Assembly (NCBI GenBank): GCA_964429875.1
Contig: CAYSDL010000033.1
Location: 1 to 16,545, forward strand
Direction of reading: 5' to 3'
Length of the DNA: 16,545 nt
From: CAYSDL01 sp964429875
GTDB lineage: Bacteria; Fidelibacterota; Marinisomatia; SCGC-AAA003-L08; D37C17
This document shows, in pieces, positions 7,062 through 14,053 of the stretch; within the stretch, counting starts at the first letter, position 1, and each line of letters begins with the position of its first letter. The notes beneath the pieces are model-generated. The model saw only the letters and a program-made list of their open reading frames with translations. It was not told the origin of the DNA and made no database searches. Both the position numbers and the translations under genes were made by a program.

Positions 7062-8758
7062 TATTTGATTAACCCTTGTTTTTCAAGATAAAGAATAACT
7101 TCTTGTACTGCTTCATCTGGAGAAATATTGGTTGTATCGATTATTAATTCAGAATTAACTGGCTCTTCATATGGATCATCTATCCCCGTAAATCCTTTTA
7201 ACTCTCCAGCTCTTGCTTTTGCGTACAATCCTTTCACATCTCTTCTTTCACACTCAGATAGTGGAGTTGCAACAAATATTTCTATATAATTCCCATACTG
7301 TTTTATTAATGATCTATTGATATCTCTAGATTCTTTAAATGGAGCTATAGGTGCACAAATTGCAATCCCTCCATTTTTTGTAATTTCACTTGCTACGTAT
7401 CCTATCCTTTTCACATTTATTTCTCTATGTTCTTTTGAAAAGCCAAGCTCACTAGAAAGATGAGTCCTAACAATATCACCATCAAGTAAAGTGACCTTCC
7501 TGCTTCCTGATTCTAGTAATTTTATTAATACCCCATTTGCTATAGTTGATTTTCCAGATCCTGATAATCCAGTAAAAAACAATGTAAATCCTTGTTTCTC
7601 TTTTATAGGATAAGCATTTTGTAATTCTTGTACAACATCTGGATATGAAAACCATTCAGGGATATTATCCCCATTCTCTAGTTTTTTTCTAAATTCTGTT
7701 CCTGATATATTTAAAGATTTAGAATCACTTGGAACTTTATCTATTTCCATATATTTATCTTTATCTTGAACATAAACCATCATTTTAAAAGGAACCATTT
7801 TCATATTTAATTCTTTTTCATGTTTTTTAATTAACTCTTGGGCATCATATGGACCATAAAAAGGTTTCCCCGATCTATCATTCCCTGGCCCTGCATGATC
7901 TCTTCCAATTATGATATGAGTACATCCATAATTTTTTCTGATTATAGTGTGCCATAAAGCTTCTCTCGGACCAGCCATTCTCATAGCAAGAGGCAAAAGG
8001 CTAAGTGCTGTTGTTCCTTCAGGAAAATAATTTAAAATTTTCTGATAACACCTCACTCTTGTAAAATGATCAACATCCCCTGGTTTAGTCTCTCCAATAA
8101 CTGGATGTATTAAAAGGTTTGCCCCATGATCAATAGCCGCTCTATAAGAAATTTCTTTATGAGCTCTATGCATAGGGTTTCTTGTTTGGAATGCTATAAT
8201 TTTTTTCCATCCAAGTTTTTTAAATTGTGATTTTAATTCTGAAGGAGAGTGACGTAGCAACTGATAATCATAGTGATGCGGTAATTGGACCTCTTGTATT
8301 TTTCCTCCCAAATAGTACTCTTTAATATTGTTAAATAAATATTTTACGCCTGGATGAGAGGTGTCACTACTTCCATATATAGATTTTGCTTCTCTTTTTT
8401 TGTTGATTTTCCATATGTCATTAATTGTCATAATTGCAATTAAAAATCCTTCTTTATCTCTAAGAGCAATTTTAGAATTAGACTTTAAATTATTTGAGTT
8501 TATGAAATCTTCATCCGCATCTAAAGTAATAGGTATTGGCCACAATTCCCCATTTGTTAATCTCATTGAATCTAATACAGAGTCATAATCATTTTTTGAC
8601 ATAAATTCATTTAAGGGATGAAATGCACCATTTAATAAAAGTTCTAAATCACAAAACTGTCTATTAGACAAAACATAATTTGTTATACTAATAGCTTCTT
8701 CTTGAAATTCTTTTATAAGATTATTATAAGATATTTCCTTTTTATTGTTTTTAATCAT
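7061..8758 (-). CDS. Bifunctional ATP sulfurylase / APS kinase
   Basis: The 565-residue protein is a fusion in the order ATP sulfurylase (about 20-385) then APS kinase (about 390-560). Sulfurylase marks are QTRNPMHRAHKE (191-202, with the QxRN and HxxH nucleotide-binding motifs) and GRDHAGPG (285-292). APS kinase marks are the P-loop GLSGSGKST (397-405), DGD (426-428) and the KGLYAKARAGELKGFTGID stretch (509-527). The intact P-loop indicates an active kinase, unlike the regulatory C-terminal domain of fungal ATP sulfurylases. Together the two halves convert sulfate and ATP to APS and then to PAPS. Residues 469-474 read APIAPF; the position usually occupied by Ser in the 'SP[FY]' motif of APS kinase appears to be Ala472. 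It is the first gene of the minus-strand unit. The ATG at 8758 has a GAGG ribosome site (8770-8767) 8 nt upstream. No APS or PAPS reductase gene is in view, so the product is probably sulfation-grade PAPS. Confidence 0.94.
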   Translation of the reverse strand: MIKNNKKEISYNNLIKEFQEEAISITNYVLSNRQFCDLELLLNGAFHPLNEFMSKNDYDSVLDSMRLTNGELWPIPITLDADEDFINSNNLKSNSKIALRDKEGFLIAIMTINDIWKINKKREAKSIYGSSDTSHPGVKYLFNNIKEYYLGGKIQEVQLPHHYDYQLLRHSPSELKSQFKKLGWKKIIAFQTRNPMHRAHKEISYRAAIDHGANLLIHPVIGETKPGDVDHFTRVRCYQKILNYFPEGTTALSLLPLAMRMAGPREALWHTIIRKNYGCTHIIIGRDHAGPGNDRSGKPFYGPYDAQELIKKHEKELNMKMVPFKMMVYVQDKDKYMEIDKVPSDSKSLNISGTEFRKKLENGDNIPEWFSYPDVVQELQNAYPIKEKQGFTLFFTGLSGSGKSTIANGVLIKLLESGSRKVTLLDGDIVRTHLSSELGFSKEHREINVKRIGYVASEITKNGGIAICAPIAPFKESRDINRSLIKQYGNYIEIFVATPLSECERRDVKGLYAKARAGELKGFTGIDDPYEEPVNSELIIDTTNISPDEAVQEVILYLEKQGLIK

Positions 8759-8931
8759 TTTTATTGCCTCAAATTAAGATGATAAATAATTTTGTTTAAA
8801 TTAGTTTATAATTTAGTGATAATGGAGTATATATATATATCAATATGTAACATATATTTATATTAAATTATCTATCATTTCTACTGATGTAAAACTAAAT
8901 TTATTGATCAAAAAATAATTATTAAAACAAA
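8759..8931. promoter_or_regulatory. Divergent intergenic region between the sulfation unit and pyruvate kinase
   Basis: These 173 bp separate two head-to-head genes, so both promoters should lie here. The region is extremely AT-rich, with an alternating TA run at 8828-8840, a small inverted repeat ATATG/CATAT (8843-8847 and 8851-8855) and a TTGATCAA palindrome (8904-8911). On the plus strand TAATTTTG at 8787-8794 fits the TAnnTTTG -7 pattern of Bacteroidetes-type promoters, and TATAAT occurs at 8807-8812. Neither has a convincing partner -35 box, so no promoter is placed firmly. Pyruvate kinase has no visible Shine-Dalgarno site, only an A-rich leader. Confidence 0.5.
8767..8770 (-). promoter_or_regulatory. 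Ribosome binding site of the ATP sulfurylase/APS kinase gene
   Basis: The minus strand reads GAGG 8 nt before the ATG at 8758, supporting this start for the first gene of the seven-gene unit. Confidence 0.6.
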
Positions 8932-10350
8932 ATGATAAATAAAACAAAAATAATTGCAACAATTGGTCCATCAACAAATCATCCCCAACTAATCTCAGAT
9001 TTAATTAATAATGGAGTAAATATATTAAGATTAAATATGGCCCATGAAACAAGCGTAGAGAAAACTATAAAAATAGTCAAAATAATTAGGTCTGAAGCGA
9101 AAAAAAAAGATAGACATATTGCTATTCTCATGGATATTGCAGGTCCTAAAATAAGAGTTGACTTTTCAAATATAGACAATGAAGATATCAAAATTACTAA
9201 AGGGAGCATATATTCCCTTGGATATTCTAAAATGAATGATATTCCTATAAATATGAATATTGAATTTGAAAATATTAAAAGTAAAAATGCACTTGTAAAA
9301 ATTGATGATGGAAACATTAATTTTAAGATATTAAATATTAAAAATAATATATTAAAATTGAAAGCAGTCACTGATGGAAATATTAATTCAAATAAAGGAG
9401 TTAATTTTCCAGGACTATCATTAAAAACTCCTTCAGTCACTCCAAAAGATAAAAAAGATATTAAACTTGGAATTGAATTAGGAATAGATTGGTTTGCATT
9501 GTCTTTTGTCAGATCTGAAGATGATATCAAGTTCTTCTTGAATTGTTATAAAAATAGTAAAAATTTCATTCCTGTAATTGCAAAAATTGAAAAACCTGAA
9601 GCGATAGAAAATTTGGATAAAATTATTGAAAAATTTAATGGTATCCTTGTTGCTAGAGGGGATTTAGGAGTAGAAATGCCATTGTCTATGCTCCCTGTAC
9701 TACAGAAAAAAATTGTAAAAAAATGCAGGGTAAAGAAAAAACCTATTATTATTGCTACTCAAATGTTAGAGTCTATGACAAAAAATTTATCGCCAACAAG
9801 AGCAGAGGTAAATGATGTTGCTAATTCTGTTTATCAAGGAGTAGATGCTGTTATGTTATCTGGGGAAACTGCTGTTGGAGAATACCCTATTGAAACTGTT
9901 AAAATGATGAGTGAAATCATAACTAATGTTGAAGATGAAATGTTGACTAAAATAATAAATAAAATTGATATAATAACTGATAAAGACTATAGATCTGCTA
10001 TTGGAGAAGCTGTTAAATCAATATCGAAACATTTAGCAATAGATTCTATAGTTGTTATGACTGAATCTGGATCTACAGCAAGAATTGTTTCTCATTTTAG
10101 AACCCAAGTTAAAATTTTTGCTCTAAGTCCAAGTGTTGATATTTGTAATAGAATGGCAATGTATTGGGGTGTTGTGCCAATTAAAACTAAAAACTATTTA
10201 TCAACAGATGAAATGTTATTAAATGCTGAAAAGATTTTACTTGAAAAAAAATATATGAAAAAAGGACAAACCTTTCTTATGACAGCAGGAGTCCCTGTAG
10301 GAGTGACAGGATCAACCAATATGCTTAAAATTCAATATATTAGAGATTGA
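8932..10350 (+). CDS. pyk: Pyruvate kinase
   Basis: The 472-residue protein has the family layout: a TIM barrel beginning TKIIATIGPS (5-14), a B domain inserted at about 75-165, and a C-terminal alpha/beta domain from about 350. Active-site marks are AKIEKPEAIENLD (217-229, catalytic Lys218 and metal ligand Glu220), ARGDLGVE (241-248), TQMLESM (276-282) and MLSGETAVGEYP (308-319). The enzyme makes pyruvate and ATP from phosphoenolpyruvate and ADP in the last step of glycolysis. Two usually strict motifs vary. The 'RLNFSHG' site reads RLNMAHE (33-39), losing the usual Ser. The 'LDxxGPxIR' site reads MDIAGPKIR (67-75). The core lysine and acidic residues are kept, so it is probably active. The gene ends 3 bp before amt (TGA TAA ATG), so the two are likely co-transcribed. 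Confidence 0.95.
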   Translation: MINKTKIIATIGPSTNHPQLISDLINNGVNILRLNMAHETSVEKTIKIVKIIRSEAKKKDRHIAILMDIAGPKIRVDFSNIDNEDIKITKGSIYSLGYSKMNDIPINMNIEFENIKSKNALVKIDDGNINFKILNIKNNILKLKAVTDGNINSNKGVNFPGLSLKTPSVTPKDKKDIKLGIELGIDWFALSFVRSEDDIKFFLNCYKNSKNFIPVIAKIEKPEAIENLDKIIEKFNGILVARGDLGVEMPLSMLPVLQKKIVKKCRVKKKPIIIATQMLESMTKNLSPTRAEVNDVANSVYQGVDAVMLSGETAVGEYPIETVKMMSEIITNVEDEMLTKIINKIDIITDKDYRSAIGEAVKSISKHLAIDSIVVMTESGSTARIVSHFRTQVKIFALSPSVDICNRMAMYWGVVPIKTKNYLSTDEMLLNAEKILLEKKYMKKGQTFLMTAGVPVGVTGSTNMLKIQYIRD

Positions 10351-10353
10351 TAA

Positions 10354-11631
10354 ATGCAACATAGATACATATTACTAATTTTATTATTATTTTCATTTTC
10401 ACTTGCGAATGAAATTTCTATAGAAATGTTTACAATTAATAATTTATGGATATTAATATCAACATTTTTAGTATTTATAATGCATTTAGGATTTGCAACT
10501 CTTGAATCTGGCCTTACAAGATCAAAAAACACTGTTAATATTTTATTCAAAAATGTATCAATAATTTCTATAGGATTATTAACATATGCTTTTTGTGGTT
10601 TTAACTTGATGTACCCTGGTGAATTTAATGGTTTTATTGGATTTTCAGGATTTGGCCTATCAATGCCAAATATTGATATAATTGATTATGCTAATGGTAA
10701 CTATACTTATTACACTGATTTTATTTTTCAAGCAATGTTTGCAGCAACAGCAGCAACAATTGTTTCAGGAGCAGTTGCTGAAAGAATAAAATTACCTAGT
10801 TTTTTAATGTTCTCTCTTTTTTATGTTGCAATTATATATCCTATCCTTGGTTCATGGAAATGGGGTGGTGGATGGCTTGATCAATTGGGTTTTTATGATT
10901 TTGCAGGGTCAACTTTAGTACATAGTGTAGGAGGGTGGGCGGCTCTTATTGGAGCAATAATGCTTGGTCCTCGTATAGGAAAATATACTAAATCAGGTGT
11001 TAGACCAATTATGGGGCATAATATGCCCTTAGCTACTATAGGTGTCTTTTTGTTATGGTTTGGCTGGTACGGATTTAATGGTGGCTCTGTCTTATCAGCA
11101 GATCCTTATCTTGTCTCATATGTATTTGTAACAACAACTCTTGCAGCTGCTTCAGGTATATTGGGAGCAATGATTATTTCATGGATTATTTCTAAAAAAC
11201 CTGACCTCTCGATGGTCTTAAATGGATCCCTTGCAGGACTTGTTGGTATAACTGCAGGAGCAGATATAATTAGTCCTCAAAACTCAATTATTGTTGGTTT
11301 TATATCTGGATTACTTGTCTTTTGTTTTGTCCTATTCTTTGATAGATTAAAGATTGATGATCCTGTAGGAGCAATTTCTGTACATCTTGTATGTGGTATA
11401 TGGGGTACACTTGCTGTTGGAATATTTTCAAATGAATATTCTTTCTTTATCCAATTAATAGGAGTTTTTTCCTATGGTATTGCAAGCTTATTATCTTCAT
11501 TTATATTATTTTTTATAATAAGTAAAATATATGGTTTAAGAGTTCCTCATGAAGAAGAGATGAGAGGTCTTGATATTGGTGAACATGAAATGGAATCATA
11601 TTCAGGTTTTCAAATTTTCACTGTAGAATAA
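10354..11631 (+). CDS. amt: Ammonium transporter (Amt/Rh family)
   Basis: The 425-residue protein has a probable cleaved signal peptide (1-19), as in many Amt proteins, and about eleven hydrophobic membrane spans. The Amt signature DFAGSTLVHSVGGWAAL lies at 182-198. The two pore histidines appear to be His190 and His344 (AISVHLVCGIWGT). FQAMFAATAATIVSGAVAER (125-144) and WFGWYGFNGGS (235-245) carry the aromatic gate and pore-lining regions. Amt trimers conduct ammonia/ammonium inward across the inner membrane. The cytoplasmic tail ends GLDIGEHEMESYSGF (405-419), matching the conserved C-terminal region through which PII proteins control the channel. The PII gene follows 12 bp downstream, the usual amt-glnK pairing. 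Length and motifs are complete. Confidence 0.96.
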   Translation: MQHRYILLILLLFSFSLANEISIEMFTINNLWILISTFLVFIMHLGFATLESGLTRSKNTVNILFKNVSIISIGLLTYAFCGFNLMYPGEFNGFIGFSGFGLSMPNIDIIDYANGNYTYYTDFIFQAMFAATAATIVSGAVAERIKLPSFLMFSLFYVAIIYPILGSWKWGGGWLDQLGFYDFAGSTLVHSVGGWAALIGAIMLGPRIGKYTKSGVRPIMGHNMPLATIGVFLLWFGWYGFNGGSVLSADPYLVSYVFVTTTLAAASGILGAMIISWIISKKPDLSMVLNGSLAGLVGITAGADIISPQNSIIVGFISGLLVFCFVLFFDRLKIDDPVGAISVHLVCGIWGTLAVGIFSNEYSFFIQLIGVFSYGIASLLSSFILFFIISKIYGLRVPHEEEMRGLDIGEHEMESYSGFQIFTVE

Positions 11632-11637
11632 AGGAGG
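11632..11637 (+). promoter_or_regulatory. Ribosome binding site of the PII gene
   Basis: AGGAGG, a full Shine-Dalgarno match, directly follows the amt stop codon and sits 6 nt before the ATG at 11644. It is the strongest ribosome site in the window and suggests high production of the PII protein. Confidence 0.85.
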
Positions 11638-11643
11638 TTATTT

Positions 11644-11988
11644 ATGAAACTAATTATAGCTGTTATCCAACCAGAAGAATTAACTGAAATAAAAGAAGAA
11701 TTAGTTAGTAGAAATATCAATAAGTTTACAGTATCAAATGTTCTTGGACAGGGGCAGGAAATTCCTATTCATGAAGTTTATAGAGGAATTGCCCATGATG
11801 TTACATTGTTGAAAAAAGTAAGGCTTGAAATAGCTGTTAATGATGATTATGTAGATTCAGCTGTAGAAGCTATTTGTAAAGTTGCAAATAAGTATGAAGA
11901 TAAAGGTCGAGGTAAAATTTTTATAATGCCAATAGAAGAATGTGTTAGAATCAGAACAGGTGAAAAGGGAAAAAAAGCAATTGGTTAA
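11644..11988 (+). CDS. PII nitrogen regulatory protein (GlnB/GlnK family) with altered T-loop
   Basis: The 114-residue protein has normal PII length. VYRG (45-48) lies in the T-loop and GKIFIMPIEECVRIRTGEKG (90-109) forms the B- and C-loops that bind ATP. PII trimers sense ATP/ADP and 2-oxoglutarate; the GlnK branch blocks Amt channels when nitrogen is plentiful. Linkage to amt favours a GlnK role. Aligning without gaps to E. coli GlnB, Tyr51, the uridylylation site, is His51 here. Gln39, which helps hold Mg-2-oxoglutarate, is Glu39. Residues 39-43 read EIPIH where QKGHT is found in E. coli. Tyr46 and Arg47 are kept. Control by uridylylation is therefore unlikely, while nucleotide sensing through the B/C-loops is probably retained. 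The stop codon overlaps that of the convergent aminotransferase gene. Confidence 0.93.
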   Translation: MKLIIAVIQPEELTEIKEELVSRNINKFTVSNVLGQGQEIPIHEVYRGIAHDVTLLKKVRLEIAVNDDYVDSAVEAICKVANKYEDKGRGKIFIMPIEECVRIRTGEKGKKAIG

Positions 11989-12905
11989 TTTACAAAAGTT
12001 AGCCAATGATGATATTGCTCATGCTCTCCTCGTACAATCTCATAATACATTTTTTGTAGTTTTAGGGTTAGATTCCCTGCTTGTCCACTCCCTACAATAT
12101 GATCATCAATTTCTCTTATAGGAGTAACTTCAGATGCGCTACCACAATAAAAAACCTCATCAGCCTTAAATAGGTCATCTTTTGTTATTTTATCAATTTT
12201 GTATTCGAATCCCATTTCTTTTAAAATTGTAAAAATAGTATCTCTTGTTATACCCATTAAAATATTTGATTTATAATCATTAGTATGAAATATTCCATCT
12301 TTAATTAAAAAAATATTTTGACCAGAGCCTTCAGCTATTGTATCATCAATATTTAATAATAGAGCCTCATCAAATCCTCTTGATTTTGCATCCTGTACAG
12401 CTAAAAGAGAATTTAAGTATTGTCCTGAAGCTTTTGTGCTAGCAGGGAAAGAGCTCGTTTCAAATTTTTTCCATGGACTAATTGTAATCCTAGCTCCTTT
12501 TTCAAGAGCTTCTTTACTTACATACGCTCCCCAATCAAGTGTTGCAATTGAAGCTTGGATAGGGCAATTCTTAGGATGGACTCCAAGAGTATCAAATCCA
12601 TAAAAAGCTACAGGTCTTAAATAACAATCTTTCACTTCATTTGATTTAATTAAATCTATACTTGCTTGACATAATTCTTCAACGCTGAATGGTATATTAA
12701 TTTTAAATGCATTTGCAGAGGCATGTAATCTATCCATATGCTCTTTTAATCGAAAAACTGCAGGTCCTTTTGATGTGTTATAACATTTTATTCCTTCAAA
12801 AACACCACTTCCATAATGTATGCAGTGTGACATAACATGTATTTGAGCTTTATCAAAGGGGATAAGCTTACCATCAAACCATATATTTCGGGAATAGTTA
12901 GACAT
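11985..12905 (-). CDS. ilvE: Branched-chain amino acid aminotransferase
   Basis: The 306-residue protein is a fold-type IV PLP aminotransferase. HYGSGVFEGIKCY (30-42) is the typical N-terminal motif. TKASGQYLNS (157-166) carries the probable Schiff-base Lys158. DEALLLN (179-185) and AEGSGQNIFLIKDG (191-204) form the class IV signature. IlvE makes valine, leucine and isoleucine from their 2-oxo acids with glutamate as donor. The length (about 305) and the EGIKCY motif favour IlvE over D-amino-acid aminotransferase or aminodeoxychorismate lyase, but substrate range is inferred. It is transcribed alone on the minus strand. Its TAA (11987-11985) overlaps the PII gene stop (11986-11988) tail to tail, leaving no room for a terminator between them. 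The ATG at 12905 has only an A/T-rich leader. Confidence 0.93.
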   Translation of the reverse strand: MSNYSRNIWFDGKLIPFDKAQIHVMSHCIHYGSGVFEGIKCYNTSKGPAVFRLKEHMDRLHASANAFKINIPFSVEELCQASIDLIKSNEVKDCYLRPVAFYGFDTLGVHPKNCPIQASIATLDWGAYVSKEALEKGARITISPWKKFETSSFPASTKASGQYLNSLLAVQDAKSRGFDEALLLNIDDTIAEGSGQNIFLIKDGIFHTNDYKSNILMGITRDTIFTILKEMGFEYKIDKITKDDLFKADEVFYCGSASEVTPIREIDDHIVGSGQAGNLTLKLQKMYYEIVRGEHEQYHHWLTFVN

Positions 12906-13027
12906 AAATTGAATTGAAATTTATTAACAAAAATATAATTAAAAAAATATTATAACTTTCTTCCTCTAGAATAATTAATTTATTTCACTAATAATTAATT
13001 AATTTATATTTAATAGGAGTTATTTAT
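12906..13027. promoter_or_regulatory. Divergent intergenic region between ilvE and fructose-bisphosphate aldolase
   Basis: These 122 bp should hold both promoters. On the minus strand a TATAAT hexamer at 12954-12949 lies 43 bp before the ilvE ATG and could be a -10 box, though no matching -35 is clear. ATAATTAATT occurs twice as a direct repeat (12971-12980 and 12991-13000), 20 bp apart, close to two helical turns. It may be an operator or only a result of the AT-rich composition. Confidence 0.45.
13015..13019 (+). promoter_or_regulatory. Ribosome binding site of the aldolase gene
   Basis: AGGAG lies 8 nt before the ATG at 13028 and supports that start. Confidence 0.75.
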
Positions 13028-14044
13028 ATGTCTTACACAGAAGAATTAAAACAAACTGCAAAAAGTATGGTTGTAAAAGGAAAAGGGATTCTTGCTGCTG
13101 ATGAAAGTAATCCTACATGTACAAAAAGATTGGCTTCAGTAGGAGTAGAATCAAGTTTTGAAAATAGGAATGAATATAGAGATATGCTATTTGGTACTAT
13201 GGGTTTAGAAAAATATATTAGTGGTGTGATTTTGTTTGATGAAACATTCAGGCAATCAACTACATGTAATGATCATATACCATTTGTAAAATATTTAAAC
13301 TCCATGGGTATAATTGCAGGAATAAAAGTAGATACTGGAGCAAAAGTGTTTGCTGGGTTTTCAAATGAAAAAATTACAGAAGGACTTGATGGTTTAAGAG
13401 ACAGATTACAAGAATATTATAAACTAGGCGCTAGATTTGCTAAATGGAGAGCAGTTATTACCATTGGATCAGATATTCCTTCTGATGCTTGTATCTTAGC
13501 TAATGCACATGCTCTTGCACGATATGCTGCTTTATGTCAAGAATCAGGGCTAGTACCAATTGTAGAGCCTGAAGTCTTGATGGATGGAACTCATACAATT
13601 GAAACTTGCTATGAAATAACACAAAGAACTCTAAATGTAGTATTTGAACAATTATGCTTAAACCATGTAATGCTTGAAGGTATAGTTTTAAAACCAAATA
13701 TGATTATATCAGGGCTTGATTGCGAGGATCAAGCAGATGTAGATAAAGTAGCTGACATGACATTTAAATGTTTAAAAGATAATGTGCCAAGTGAAGTCCC
13801 AGGCATTGCTTTCTTATCTGGAGGACAAAGTAGTGATTTAGCTACAGCACATTTATGTAGTATGAATGAAAAATATTCTGACCAGATGCCATGGAACTTA
13901 ACATTTTCATATGGAAGAGCACTTCAACATGATGCTCTAAATGCATGGGGCGGATCAGATAGAGGAGCAGGACAAAAAGCGCTAATATTTAGATCTGAGA
14001 GCAATAGCCTTGCAACTCATGGCAAAGCTCTAACTCATTCATAG
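13028..14044 (+). CDS. Class I fructose-bisphosphate aldolase (animal/plant type)
   Basis: The 338-residue protein is a Schiff-base aldolase of the type best known from animals and plants. Residues matching the rabbit muscle active site are visible: Asp26 (ILAADES), Lys100 (GIKVDTG), Lys139 (AKWRAV), Glu180 (PIVEPE), the Schiff-base Lys222 in LEGIVLKPNM (216-225), and Arg297 in SYGRALQ. The enzyme splits fructose 1,6-bisphosphate to two triose phosphates, or runs in reverse in gluconeogenesis. No metal is needed, unlike the class II enzymes more common in bacteria. The protein ends KALTHS, so the C-terminal Tyr that assists catalysis in animal aldolases is absent; this may alter rate or substrate preference. 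It lies 9 bp before homoserine kinase on the same strand, so the two are probably co-transcribed despite belonging to different pathways. Confidence 0.95.
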   Translation: MSYTEELKQTAKSMVVKGKGILAADESNPTCTKRLASVGVESSFENRNEYRDMLFGTMGLEKYISGVILFDETFRQSTTCNDHIPFVKYLNSMGIIAGIKVDTGAKVFAGFSNEKITEGLDGLRDRLQEYYKLGARFAKWRAVITIGSDIPSDACILANAHALARYAALCQESGLVPIVEPEVLMDGTHTIETCYEITQRTLNVVFEQLCLNHVMLEGIVLKPNMIISGLDCEDQADVDKVADMTFKCLKDNVPSEVPGIAFLSGGQSSDLATAHLCSMNEKYSDQMPWNLTFSYGRALQHDALNAWGGSDRGAGQKALIFRSESNSLATHGKALTHS

Positions 14045-14053
14045 AGATAGATA

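Noticed and set aside
8979..9530. 183-codon minus-strand frame inside pyruvate kinase
   Set aside because: Pure antisense shadow of a well-supported gene; its hydrophobic composition follows from the AT-rich complement.
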